Part shown: one piece after another, positions 33,414 to 42,139 of the stretch | Layout: each line of letters begins with the position of its first letter | Numbering within the stretch: position 1 is the first letter of the stretch | DNA from: JALZUV01 sp963837025 | GTDB taxonomy: Bacteria > Pseudomonadota > Alphaproteobacteria > Rickettsiales > JALZUV01 | DNA: 64,000 nucleotides | Reading direction: 5' to 3' | NCBI GenBank assembly: GCA_963837025.1 | Contig: CAWILT010000001.1 | Span: 868,001 to 932,000, forward strand | The notes under the pieces: generated by a model | Database searches by the model: none | What the model was told of the DNA's origin: nothing | The model's input: only the letters and a program-made list of their open reading frames with translations | Program-made: the position numbers and the translations under genes

Positions 33414-34418
33414 CTATTTGTTATCTTTCGTTTCAATCATCTTCACCGCTTTCTCAAACTCACCGTCATCTTTAGATTCATCGGAGATTCTCTTTGCATT
33501 AAAGCGGTCATATTCTTTCTCAGCAAGCTGCTTGGCGAGGGCTTGCGATACTTTGCCAGCGTGGGATAACACATCGCGGTCATTGAGGTTTAGGAAGCCA
33601 TCCAGCTTTACCACCCAATCTTGCATATTCATTGTGATACGTCGCATGGCCTGACCTTCTGCAAAAACAAGATACTGTTCTACCAAATTATTGAGCGCAG
33701 ATAGTTCCTCTTCATCTAAGTAATTCTTGGCAATCGTTACGTCTTGCTTACGCGGCTTATCGCCGCGCCATGTAGTTAACCCCATATTTGGCTTATCACC
33801 ATCGGCACGCTGCTTGATGATTTCTGCGGCTGTATTGCCTGTGATTGCCCAATGCAGTTTGTTCTGAACTGTTTTGAAGAAATTAATGCTAACGTCTAGC
33901 GTAGGGTCGTAATCCGCACTGGTAGCATATATATCCGTAATTTTACGATAGAACCGCTTTTCTGAGGTGCGTATGTCCTGAATACGGCGAAGTAATTCAT
34001 CAAAATAGTCAAAAGGCTGATCGGGGTTTTTGAGCCGCTCATCGTCTAGTACAAAACCTTTAATGATATATTCCCGAAGATGCTGCGTAGCCCACTGGCG
34101 AAACTGCGTAGCAATATGAGATTTTACGCGATAACCCACGGAGATAATCATATCTAAGTTGTAGTGCTCAATTTCACGGGTGACATTGCGAGCGCCTTCC
34201 GTTTGAACTGTTCGGAATTTCCGAACAGTTTGTTCGGACTCCAACTCACCCTCGCTATAAATGTTGCTAACGTGTTCGCTAATAGTGGACTTTGAAACCT
34301 GAAATAGTTCAACCAAATGCTTTTGCGATAGCCATACAGTTTCACCTTCAAAACGCACATCAAGCTTAGTAAGCCCATCAGCGGTTTGGTAGATTACGAT
34401 TTGTGATGTTGAATCCAT
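33414..34418 (-). CDS. rhuM: RhuM family protein
   Basis: 334 residues of full RhuM length. The N-terminal winged helix (ETVWLSQKHLVELFQVSKST, then ISEHVSNIY), the conserved YNLDMIISVGYRVKSHIATQ plus FRQWATQHLREYIIKGFVLD core, and the C-terminal helical region (NFFKTVQNKLHWAITGNTAA) define the family. RhuM was first noted in Salmonella pathogenicity island 3 and is widespread on mobile elements; its biochemical role is not established. It lies next to the right attachment site. Confidence 0.92.
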   Translation of the reverse strand: MDSTSQIVIYQTADGLTKLDVRFEGETVWLSQKHLVELFQVSKSTISEHVSNIYSEGELESEQTVRKFRTVQTEGARNVTREIEHYNLDMIISVGYRVKSHIATQFRQWATQHLREYIIKGFVLDDERLKNPDQPFDYFDELLRRIQDIRTSEKRFYRKITDIYATSADYDPTLDVSINFFKTVQNKLHWAITGNTAAEIIKQRADGDKPNMGLTTWRGDKPRKQDVTIAKNYLDEEELSALNNLVEQYLVFAEGQAMRRITMNMQDWVVKLDGFLNLNDRDVLSHAGKVSQALAKQLAEKEYDRFNAKRISDESKDDGEFEKAVKMIETKDNK

Positions 34419-34439
34419 ATTCGAGATAGTATGAGAATT

Positions 34440-34742
34440 TGTGAAATAATCAAACCGTTACGCAAACTTAAATTTTCTACACAATTTTAGGACAAGTGCG
34501 ACAAGACTTACAATGTTCTAAAACTTGCTTTTTGAGCCAAGAACAAATATAAAATATTTACATGAAAAACTAGGTTGCGACCTAATTGCGACCAACATTA
34601 CAGTAACTTATTATGACAAACCATTTCTTGAGCGCCCTCCTGAGACACCAAAATTTCTTAGATGCAAAATCTAGCTTTAACGCACTCAAATTCACAACTA
34701 ATAGTTGTTTGTAATCGTTCGTTTGCGCACTATATTTAGTTT
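34440..34742. other. Intergenic region containing the right end of the element
   Basis: About 300 bases between divergent rhuM and the radical-SAM gene. It is AT-rich and holds the right attachment repeat (34635-34652). I see no RNA gene or other open frame. Host sequence resumes to its right. Confidence 0.6.
34635..34652 (+). repeat. Right attachment-site repeat (attR core)
   Basis: CCCTCCTGAGACACCAAA repeats 856-873 at 17 of 18 bases in the same orientation. Only the acceptor/T-arm 3' piece of the tRNA is present, not a tRNA. With the recombinase beside the left copy, this places the element at about 33.8 kb. The single mismatch (A34645) would break the tRNA acceptor stem, so this is the displaced copy. 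Confidence 0.75.
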
Positions 34743-35969
34743 GTGCGGTTAGATTTACAGGGGAAGTTAGCGATATTGGCGGATGCGGCTAAGTATGATG
34801 CTTCATGTGCATCATCGGGCAGCAAAACCAAGCGCGAAGGTAAAGGCATTGGCAGCACGGAAGGCATGGGCGTTTGCCATAGCTACACACCCGATGGCCG
34901 CTGCATTTCGCTGCTGAAAATACTACTCACTAACTATTGTATGTTTGATTGCAAATATTGTATCAACCGCATTTCAAGCAATGTGCAGCGCGCGCGATTT
35001 ACGGCTGAAGAAGTGGTATATCTGACGCTTGAATTTTATAAACGCAATTACATTGAAGGGTTGTTTTTAAGCTCGGGCATTATTCGTGATTCAGATTATA
35101 CGATGGAACAAATGGTACGGGTGGCAAAGCTGCTTCGCGTTGAACATGGCTATAAAGGCTATATTCACCTTAAAACGATACCTGATGCGAATGATGATTT
35201 AATTGCGGAAGCGGGTCTTTATGCGGATCGTTTGAGCATTAATATTGAGCTACCAACGGCGGAAGATTTAACCCAATTAGCACCTGAAAAAAATCGCGTT
35301 TCATTAGAGAAAAACATGGCAACGGTGGAGCATAAAATTGCGGAAACTAAAGATGCGCGCAAAGCTAAATTAAAACCACCTGTTTTTACGCCTGCCGGCC
35401 AGTCCACTCAAATGATTATTGGCGCAACCCCTACCGATGATAGAGAGATTTTAAATACGGCATCATGTTTATATAATGGCTATAAATTGCGTCGCGTATA
35501 TTATTCCGCTTTTTCTCCCATACCCGATGCGCATAGTGGCCTGCCCTTACTCAGCCCTCCTTTAATGCGAGAACATCGGCTTTATCAATCAGATTGGATG
35601 CTGCGCTTTTATGGTTATAGTGTGGATGAAATAACCCCCATTGGGCAACCCTCGCTGCGACTAGATGTAGACCCTAAAACCAGTTGGGCGATTGATAACC
35701 GCGATTTCTTTCCGATTAACATTAATAAAGCGAGTAAAGAAGCAATCTTGCGCGTGCCGGGCATTGGCGTGCGCAATATGCAAAAGATTATCTCCACCCG
35801 TCGCTATCGCACCCTAACGTTAGATGATTTACGCAAAATGCGCTGTGTGATAAAACGGGCAAAGCCGTTTATTATCACAGGCGATTATCACCCGCATCGT
35901 ATTTTGGATAAAGCAGATTTAATTTCGCTATTTGCGCCGCCCAAAGAACAACTCGCTTTAGCGTTATGA
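34743..35969 (+). CDS. Radical SAM protein linked to DNA repair (TIGR03916 type)
   Basis: 408 residues from a GTG start; relatives begin alike (KLAILADAAKYDASCASSG). The [4Fe-4S] motif is Cys66-x3-Cys70-x2-Cys73 (NYCMFDCKYC). The C-terminus has a helix-hairpin-helix (VPGIGVRNMQKIISTRRYR), which suggests DNA binding. This family is always coupled to a DUF4130 (TIGR03915) protein and is annotated as putative DNA modification/repair. The overlap with the next gene (4 bases) fits. Substrate unknown. Confidence 0.9.
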   Translation: MRLDLQGKLAILADAAKYDASCASSGSKTKREGKGIGSTEGMGVCHSYTPDGRCISLLKILLTNYCMFDCKYCINRISSNVQRARFTAEEVVYLTLEFYKRNYIEGLFLSSGIIRDSDYTMEQMVRVAKLLRVEHGYKGYIHLKTIPDANDDLIAEAGLYADRLSINIELPTAEDLTQLAPEKNRVSLEKNMATVEHKIAETKDARKAKLKPPVFTPAGQSTQMIIGATPTDDREILNTASCLYNGYKLRRVYYSAFSPIPDAHSGLPLLSPPLMREHRLYQSDWMLRFYGYSVDEITPIGQPSLRLDVDPKTSWAIDNRDFFPININKASKEAILRVPGIGVRNMQKIISTRRYRTLTLDDLRKMRCVIKRAKPFIITGDYHPHRILDKADLISLFAPPKEQLALAL

Positions 35970-36754
35970 AGCAATGCAGCGCGAGCAATTTTGAACAATG
36001 GCGCGATAGGGCGCGCGAATGTTTAGCAGCAGAAATATCACCTCATCATGTGATGTGGAATGAAGCGAAGCAAGATGGACTTTTTAGCCATGAAGCATTT
36101 GAAATTAACCCTATTCTCCCCCCTAAACAAGTAGCCGTATCGCAGCAATTTTTAAGCCTAGCAACCGAAGTGAGCTATCATCGCAACGAGGCAAAATGGG
36201 CGTTGCTTTACCGATTATTATGGCGACTAACCCATGGCGAAAAGCATGTGCTGAATGATAGTTTAGATACCGACACAACGGCGCTTAGAAAAATGGCTAA
36301 AGAAGTAAGCCGTGATGGACATAAAATGAAAGCCTTTGTGCGTTTTAGGCAAGTGGAAAATGAAGAAAATAGTTATATAGCCTGGCACGAACCAACGCAT
36401 TTAGTGATGCGCAGAGTAGCCCCTTTTTTCAGCCGCAGATTTGCCGCTATGAAATGGGCAATTTTAACGCCGGACGAATCGGTTTTTTGGAATGGGGAAG
36501 AACTTAAATATGGCTTGGGAGTGACCCGCGATCAAGCACCCGCGCATGATGAAATGGAAGAATTATGGAAAACATTTTATCGCAATATATTTAATCCTGC
36601 ACGCATCAAAATTGGCATGATGAAATCGGAAATGCCTATGAAATATTGGCATACTATGCCTGAAACAGCGCTGATTCCACACATGTTGGAAGAAGCTGAT
36701 AAACGCATTAAAAAGATGATGCATGATAATAAAAATAAAGATGATGTAACTTAG
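35966..36754 (+). CDS. DUF4130 (TIGR03915) putative DNA repair protein
   Basis: 262 residues. The family hallmarks are SFVxRxFxxx-like FLSLATEVSYHRNEAKWALL, the KMKAFVRFRQ segment, and VAPFFSRRFAAMKWAILTPD. In many bacteria this domain is fused to a UdgX-type uracil-DNA glycosylase; here it stands alone, with no glycosylase in the neighbourhood. It is translationally coupled to the radical-SAM gene, so the two proteins probably form one complex. Confidence 0.88.
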   Translation: MKQCSASNFEQWRDRARECLAAEISPHHVMWNEAKQDGLFSHEAFEINPILPPKQVAVSQQFLSLATEVSYHRNEAKWALLYRLLWRLTHGEKHVLNDSLDTDTTALRKMAKEVSRDGHKMKAFVRFRQVENEENSYIAWHEPTHLVMRRVAPFFSRRFAAMKWAILTPDESVFWNGEELKYGLGVTRDQAPAHDEMEELWKTFYRNIFNPARIKIGMMKSEMPMKYWHTMPETALIPHMLEEADKRIKKMMHDNKNKDDVT

Positions 36755-36756
36755 TT

Positions 36757-38118
36757 TTAATTTTTCAAAACATTTTTTAACGCTGTTTTTAAACCTTCTT
36801 CTAACGTTGGATGATAGAAAGGCGTTTCTAAAATTTTCTTGATGGTTAGGCGCTGTGTAATAGCAAGTGCGAGAAAATGCGCTAAATGTTCGGCTGCCGG
36901 CGCTGCTATTTCAGCCCCTCGAATTCGCAAATCGCCTGCATTAGCATAAATATGGATACGGCCAAAATCTTCCTGCTCCATCACTGCTCGACCTTGATTT
37001 TCAAAGTTGGCACTGCCGGTAATAATATTATCATGGCGCATGGCATAACAGCTATCACCTACAACAGCGGCAACAGGTTTAGTAAAAATAATCTGCATTG
37101 GCGTGTAGCGCGGCGAATATTTGGCGTTCATTTTTAATGTATGATAAGCCGCACGACGTCCCTCATCAGCTGATTCATGCAGAACGGCGCGTTCATCGGT
37201 TACATCTCCAGCTAAATATATCGGGAAATTATTCACCTTCATGCTAAAACGATCAAAACTAGGAACACCATTATCTTGCAACTCAATCCCTATTTTATCG
37301 AGGTTAAGCGAGTCTAAATTTGGTTTGCGGCCTGCTGCTATAAATAGTTTTTCAACCGTAACTTCTTTATCGTTGGTATAAAGGGTTATCCCTTCAGATG
37401 TTTTTTTAATATCGGGATCCACCCCAAACCAAAGCTTCATATCTTCGGCTAAAGCAGTGCGTAATGTTAAATCAATATCTTTATCTTGCACAACATTTAA
37501 TGTGGAATCACGATTAATGCCCGTTACCTCAATGCCTAATTTTGCCATAGCTTGGGCTATTTCTAAGCCAATGGCACCCAATCCAATTACTGCTATCGAT
37601 TTGGGTAAATCTTTTAATTCAAATAAATTATCCGAAGTGATTAAATGATGCTTATAGCGATTATATTTTTCAGGAATAACACTGGAGGAGCCAGTAGCAA
37701 TAATCGTTTTTTCCGTATGATAAAGTCGATTATCCACACGGATTTTGGTTGGACTTTCAAAGCTAGCTTTACCTTTAATAATATAATCCTGTAATGCTTC
37801 TATATCATCTTGAACATGCTTTACAAAATGGTCGCGTTTATGGCGAACTTCAGCCAAAACTTTGGGAATATTAACGCTCAAATTTTCAAAGCCTTCAATA
37901 CCTACTTCAGGCATTTTAATACGTGAATCATATAGATTTGCGGCATGAATAAGCGCTTTTGAAGGCATACAACCAACCCTCGCACATGTAGTGCCAAATG
38001 GCCCATTATGAATGAGAGCTACATTATCGGTGTGTTTAAGCGCTTCCTTTAACGCAGACATTCCTGAAGTGCCTGCACCTATAATAAGTAAATCGAAAAC
38101 ATGGCTATTGCGTGTCAT
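36757..38118 (-). CDS. Dihydrolipoyl-dehydrogenase-family flavoprotein
   Basis: 453 residues. It has an FAD-binding GAGTSG (14-19), redox-active Cys45-x4-Cys50 (TTCARVGCMPSK), an NAD-binding GLGAIGLEIAQAMAKLG, a second FAD motif with IYLAGDVTDERAVLHESADE, and a dimer interface ending in YHPTLEEGLK with the active-site His. The length is a little short for Lpd. It is not in an acyltransferase operon, so it may be a free-standing Lpd- or mercuric-reductase-like enzyme rather than a 2-oxoacid dehydrogenase E3. It is convergent with the DUF4130 gene. Confidence 0.88.
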   Translation of the reverse strand: MTRNSHVFDLLIIGAGTSGMSALKEALKHTDNVALIHNGPFGTTCARVGCMPSKALIHAANLYDSRIKMPEVGIEGFENLSVNIPKVLAEVRHKRDHFVKHVQDDIEALQDYIIKGKASFESPTKIRVDNRLYHTEKTIIATGSSSVIPEKYNRYKHHLITSDNLFELKDLPKSIAVIGLGAIGLEIAQAMAKLGIEVTGINRDSTLNVVQDKDIDLTLRTALAEDMKLWFGVDPDIKKTSEGITLYTNDKEVTVEKLFIAAGRKPNLDSLNLDKIGIELQDNGVPSFDRFSMKVNNFPIYLAGDVTDERAVLHESADEGRRAAYHTLKMNAKYSPRYTPMQIIFTKPVAAVVGDSCYAMRHDNIITGSANFENQGRAVMEQEDFGRIHIYANAGDLRIRGAEIAAPAAEHLAHFLALAITQRLTIKKILETPFYHPTLEEGLKTALKNVLKN

Positions 38119-38253
38119 ATGAAATCTCCTCCCCTCGCAATCTAATTCGTTATAGTTAAACAGACTATTTGCCTATGAAGCAAACTCGTAAAAAGAGCAT
38201 AAATATTTTTTGCAGCTCATGGTTGTTTTATTAATTTTATTAATAGTTTAAAT

Positions 38254-38865
38254 ATGTCACATAATAAGGATTTAAAGTTGAAAATTGAAGATGTTCTCAT
38301 TCAAGTAGCCGATCACATCATGGATGGCGTTACGATTGCTGATATGAAGCAACCCGATGCGCCATTAGTTTATGTTAATGACGGATTTTGCAGTTTTACG
38401 GGCTACAGTAAAAATGAAATTATGGGTAAAAACTGCCGTTTTTTACAAGGGGAAGCAACGGATAAACAGGTTGTACAAAAAATTTCTGAAGCGATTTTAT
38501 CGCGTGCAAAAGGGATTTTTGAACTTCGAAATTATCACAAAAATGGTTCGATAATTTTTAATCGTTTATCATTAACGCCAATATTTGATGAAACCGGCGA
38601 TCTCAGTTATTATTTGGGTATTCAGTCCGATATTACAAATACAGTAGAAGCAGAAACTGAATTTTATGATCATAAATCTGAAATGTCAAAAGCATTAGGA
38701 CTAGTACAAAATGAAATTAATCAGACATTAGACCATTTAAAATTAGAAAAATCAGATACAGAAATGTTAAAGAATGATCTGAAAAAGATAAAAAAATACA
38801 TCATGCTTTTGCGCACGATTAACGAAACGGAATCGCGTGAAATTCTCGATTTAGTTAAATTTTAA
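38254..38865 (+). CDS. Short LOV (blue-light sensing) protein
   Basis: 203 residues. A PAS/LOV domain at about 15-130 contains GKNCRFLQG with the photoactive Cys61. The flavin contacts Asn93, Asn103 (NYHKNGSIIFN) and Gln124 (LGIQSDIT) are in the expected places. The C-terminal ~70 residues form a coiled coil (LEKSDTEMLKNDLKKIKKYI) with no HTH, kinase or GGDEF output, so it is a short LOV protein. It should form a cysteinyl-flavin adduct in blue light and act through a partner. The nearest candidate is the XRE regulator 26 bases downstream. Confidence 0.92.
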   Translation: MSHNKDLKLKIEDVLIQVADHIMDGVTIADMKQPDAPLVYVNDGFCSFTGYSKNEIMGKNCRFLQGEATDKQVVQKISEAILSRAKGIFELRNYHKNGSIIFNRLSLTPIFDETGDLSYYLGIQSDITNTVEAETEFYDHKSEMSKALGLVQNEINQTLDHLKLEKSDTEMLKNDLKKIKKYIMLLRTINETESREILDLVKF

Positions 38866-38891
38866 TCCATCAATATAACGTTAGAAAAAAT

Positions 38892-39119
38892 ATGCTTGAT
38901 CACCCTTTAAACCAGTATTTAGGAAAACGCTTAAGAATGCGCCGAACGATGTTAGGTTTAACGCAATCTGAACTTGCTGATGAAATTGGCGTTAGTTTTC
39001 AACAGGTGCAAAAATATGAAAACGGTAAAAATCGTATTACTGTTCCTACTTTGTGGGAAATTGCGAAAACACTTAAAGTGCAGCCCGACTATTTTTGGAA
39101 AGGCTTTGAAGATTCCTAA
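38892..39119 (+). CDS. Small XRE-family regulator
   Basis: 75 residues: one helix-turn-helix XRE domain (GLTQSELADEIGVSFQQVQK, then YENGKNRITVPTLWEIAKTL) with short flanks, the type of small DNA-binding protein used in quorum or stress circuits of alphaproteobacteria. It lies 26 bases after the LOV gene on the same strand and is closed by a terminator, so both are likely one transcription unit. Targets unknown. Confidence 0.88.
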   Translation: MLDHPLNQYLGKRLRMRRTMLGLTQSELADEIGVSFQQVQKYENGKNRITVPTLWEIAKTLKVQPDYFWKGFEDS

Positions 39120-39156
39120 AAAAAAGGGGTGGTTAAGATTAACCACCCCTTTTTAA
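39119..39156 (+). terminator. Bidirectional intrinsic terminator
   Basis: The stem AAAAAGGGGTGGTTA / TAACCACCCCTTTTT has an A-run on one side and a T-run on the other. It ends the LOV-XRE unit and also the convergent 122-aa secreted-protein gene. Confidence 0.92.
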
Positions 39157-39168
39157 ATTCGCTAAAGT

Positions 39169-39537
39169 TTAGCAGCGGCCACGGCGTTTATCGAGGAAGC
39201 TATTACAATAGCGCCCATCAATACCGGTATCACCTCTGAAGCCAATATAGTTTGAACCATCATAACCTTTGCGTTTTACATCAACATCCATATCCACATT
39301 ATAATGTGGAACATTATCGTTACTTTGGTGCATGCCGCTGCGGGTTTTGGCAGCTTGACGCTCCATTGTTGTTACATTATTTGTGCGTGAGCTTTTATAA
39401 GCATTAGCTTTAACATCAAGATCATAGTGTGGAACTGCTGCGTTAGTATTTACCGTGCCATGTTTATGGTAATCGCCTGCATAAGCTGAGCTTGCTAATA
39501 AGATTGCTGAAGTGGCGATAATTAATTTTTGATACAT
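39169..39537 (-). CDS. Small secreted hypothetical protein
   Basis: 122 residues with a signal peptide (MYQKLIIATSAILLASSAYA, cleavage before GDYHKHG). The mature part is hydrophilic, with a twice-occurring PHYDLDVK / PHYNVDMD type unit and two C-terminal cysteines (YCN...GRC). I recognise no family. It is probably a periplasmic or surface protein. It has its own promoter region (39538-39646) and ends at a strong terminator. Confidence 0.65.
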   Translation of the reverse strand: MYQKLIIATSAILLASSAYAGDYHKHGTVNTNAAVPHYDLDVKANAYKSSRTNNVTTMERQAAKTRSGMHQSNDNVPHYNVDMDVDVKRKGYDGSNYIGFRGDTGIDGRYCNSFLDKRRGRC

Positions 39538-39646
39538 AGAAATTTCCTTTGTTTGTTACGATTAAAACATGAATGAAAGCTTATTAAAAAACCAAAGTTA
39601 AATTGAAATTCTTTATCAATAAGACATCAAGATGATACTATCTGAG

Positions 39647-40690
39647 CTAGATATGTTTTTTCCACCACATTAAAAATGCTTCCTCTGCAAGCTCAAATTT
39701 TGAGCTGTTCTTTTTTGACCATTTTAATAAATCGCCCGCCTGCCAATGCTCAATTAAATGAGGGTGAATATATGATTTTTTTGAAACCGCCACCGTATGA
39801 CCCATTAGCTTTGCAACTTCCTTTATTTGGGCATTGATAGCAATTGCTTGGTCTCGCTTCGTAGTGGGTACTTCAAGCTCAAGCAAACGACTGAATATTT
39901 CCTTACAGGCAGCCCATGTTCGAAAATCTTTTGCAGTAAATGCCAAGCCCCCAGTAATTTCGCGCAAATAATCATTTAAATCTTGCGAATCAATAACATG
40001 TTTATCGCCATCTTTATCAATATATTTAAAGAGTGAATAACCAGGAATTTCTTCGCATTTATGTAAGGTGCGTGTAAGTTTTTTATCTTTTAAATCAATA
40101 TGCCAGTGCGTTTTATTTTTACCGTCAAATTCTAAAACAGCGCTACCGTTTTCAAAATTTAAATGTTTTTTACGTAAGGTGGTGAGGCCGTAAGTGCCAT
40201 TATTTTCGGCATAGGCTTTATTGCCTACACGAATATAACTAATATCCATAATTTTTATGAGCGCCGCTAATACGCGGTTGCGTGATAATGTTCGGTCAGC
40301 CAGATGAGAATCTACAATTTTACGAATTTCGGGCAAACACTTGCCAAATTCATAAACCCGTTCAAATTTAACCTGATCGCGCAGTGCCTCCCAATCGGTG
40401 TGATAGCGATATTGTTTACGATTTTTCGCATCGCGGCCCGTTGCTTGAATATGTCCATTATCCATAGGGCAAATCCACACATTATTGTAAGCGGGCGGAA
40501 TGGCTAGAGCGTTGATGCGCTTTACAATAGTGGCATCTTTAATATGAGTTTGATCGGGTAAATAATATGAAAAACCTTTGCCGCGCCTGACACGCGTAAT
40601 ACCCGGAATGGTATCATTAATATAAACCAACGCCGCTTTTTCCGCCACTTTTTGACGATAGGTTTCATTATAAAGGGATTGCACAACCAT
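39647..40690 (-). CDS. DNA topoisomerase IB (eukaryotic-like)
   Basis: 347 residues. The N-terminal domain (VRRGKGFSYYLPDQTHIKDA) and the catalytic domain are both present. The nucleophile is Tyr307 in AVSKKSYIHPHLIEHW, and the active-site Arg/Lys/His residues lie in the conserved ITGGLAFTAKDFRTWAACKE region. It relaxes supercoils of either sign through a 3'-phosphotyrosyl intermediate and needs no ATP. It stands alone. Confidence 0.92.
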   Translation of the reverse strand: MVVQSLYNETYRQKVAEKAALVYINDTIPGITRVRRGKGFSYYLPDQTHIKDATIVKRINALAIPPAYNNVWICPMDNGHIQATGRDAKNRKQYRYHTDWEALRDQVKFERVYEFGKCLPEIRKIVDSHLADRTLSRNRVLAALIKIMDISYIRVGNKAYAENNGTYGLTTLRKKHLNFENGSAVLEFDGKNKTHWHIDLKDKKLTRTLHKCEEIPGYSLFKYIDKDGDKHVIDSQDLNDYLREITGGLAFTAKDFRTWAACKEIFSRLLELEVPTTKRDQAIAINAQIKEVAKLMGHTVAVSKKSYIHPHLIEHWQAGDLLKWSKKNSSKFELAEEAFLMWWKKHI

Positions 40691-40767
40691 GGAAAAAGAC
40701 TTTCGTTATTCGCAATCATGTAAGCTGATTATATATAAATAAGCCATTGTTAAGCACGATTAAAAGT

Positions 40768-41505
40768 TTAAAAATTTCGACTTAAATAAATTTTAAAACT
40801 ATGATCAGCAGCCGCATCGGATAACCCGTAACGATATCCGGTTTCATAAGCGATATCATCGGTTATTCTACCGTTCAAAACAGGGCCAAACTCATGGTTT
40901 TGCTCATCGAAACCTGTTAAGCTTGAACCTGCTCCGAAGTTGCTTAAATACTCTAATCCAAGGCGGTGATTGGGGTGATATAAATAGGTGCTTTGCAAGC
41001 GCGTATCAAATCCGATTCCATTTCTACTCATTGGCCCTACCTCATAGTATAATATTTGATTTAATCGAATATCCCATTTGCCGATGGGCTTTCCTACGAT
41101 GTAGCGAACATGCATATCATCGGGCTTTTTATCACCATCTTTAAGAGTATAACGAAAGCGCAAGCCGCTATAAAATCCACTTTCCGCTGCATTGGTTAAT
41201 TCTAAGCGTGTTTCTGCAAACCATGCATCAAGTTCGAAATTATCGTTGCCAGGATCGTTACCTTGCCAAGCTAACGTAAATGAAACATCATCCGTAAAAC
41301 CGTAATCTGCTGCTATACGGCTACGAAAACGATTATCTTGGGATGCACTATCTTCGTCAAGTGAATAGCTGGTTTGTAGCTGCACATTAAGTAATCCTTT
41401 TGTGATAGCGGATCCACCAATTCCATTTATCGCAGCATATAAAGGTTTTGATGCGCATAAAAGCATACCAATAAAAATCAAAAAATGTGAACGTTTATTC
41501 ATCAC
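40768..41505 (-). CDS. Outer-membrane beta-barrel protein
   Basis: 245 residues with a signal peptide (FLIFIGMLLCASKPLYA). The rest alternates hydrophobic and polar residues in beta strands and ends in a terminal phenylalanine (IYLSRNF), the signature of outer-membrane proteins. No specific family is recognised. It is the last gene of a probable pyrD-trpS-hypothetical-OMP operon, 11 bases after its upstream neighbour. Confidence 0.72.
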   Translation of the reverse strand: MMNKRSHFLIFIGMLLCASKPLYAAINGIGGSAITKGLLNVQLQTSYSLDEDSASQDNRFRSRIAADYGFTDDVSFTLAWQGNDPGNDNFELDAWFAETRLELTNAAESGFYSGLRFRYTLKDGDKKPDDMHVRYIVGKPIGKWDIRLNQILYYEVGPMSRNGIGFDTRLQSTYLYHPNHRLGLEYLSNFGAGSSLTGFDEQNHEFGPVLNGRITDDIAYETGYRYGLSDAAADHSFKIYLSRNF

Positions 41506-41516
41506 CTAATAACCCA

Positions 41517-42134
41517 TTAAAATGAGGGCAATTTATAAAGATTACGTTGTATATCGACCTCTAAATTATGCGTATCAAATACGTTTCGCGAAAGTGCATC
41601 AATACCGGTTGGCGCTTTTGAGCGACAATAAAAATTTTCGCCTTTTAATTTACGGCACCAATCAGCCACGCCACGTTTACATGCAACAGCATAACGCGCG
41701 TTAGCTTGCCCTGCCAGTACAATTTTTTCGCTAAAGGTACGGCATGTTTTATTAGAGGGTGTCTTCTTAATTTCTTGAGTTAGAAATATCATATTAATGC
41801 GTGGGCTTTCAAAACTACGTGGTTTGTTTGGCTCGCCATATTCCATCATCCAATTAAAACTACTCCAATAATAAAGCGATTGTTCAATCGTCATAATTTT
41901 ACTTAAATCGCGCTCAACATGTTTGGTTTTTTGCCACATTTTTCTGGGCATTACATATTCTTCTTGTGCAGTTGCCTCGTTTGACGAATTTTTATCGCCT
42001 ATTTGAGTTGATTCAAAAGAGGGTAATAATACGTAAATAATACCCACCACAAATGCTATACGCCACGTGAAATACCACCAGCCACGCAGCCGCAATGTTT
42101 CTCTCACTTTATAATTAAATTCTTGTTTATTCAT
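41517..42134 (-). CDS. Inner-membrane-anchored hypothetical protein
   Basis: 205 residues with one N-terminal hydrophobic helix (WRIAFVVGIIYVLLP) and a periplasmic domain containing several cysteines (NKTCRTFSE, ACKRGVADWC, NFYCRSK) that could form disulfides. It lacks a cleavage site and is likely a bitopic protein. No family recognised. It lies 5 bases after trpS and 11 before the beta-barrel gene, suggesting an envelope role. Confidence 0.65.
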   Translation of the reverse strand: MNKQEFNYKVRETLRLRGWWYFTWRIAFVVGIIYVLLPSFESTQIGDKNSSNEATAQEEYVMPRKMWQKTKHVERDLSKIMTIEQSLYYWSSFNWMMEYGEPNKPRSFESPRINMIFLTQEIKKTPSNKTCRTFSEKIVLAGQANARYAVACKRGVADWCRKLKGENFYCRSKAPTGIDALSRNVFDTHNLEVDIQRNLYKLPSF

Positions 42135-42139
42135 GCGCG

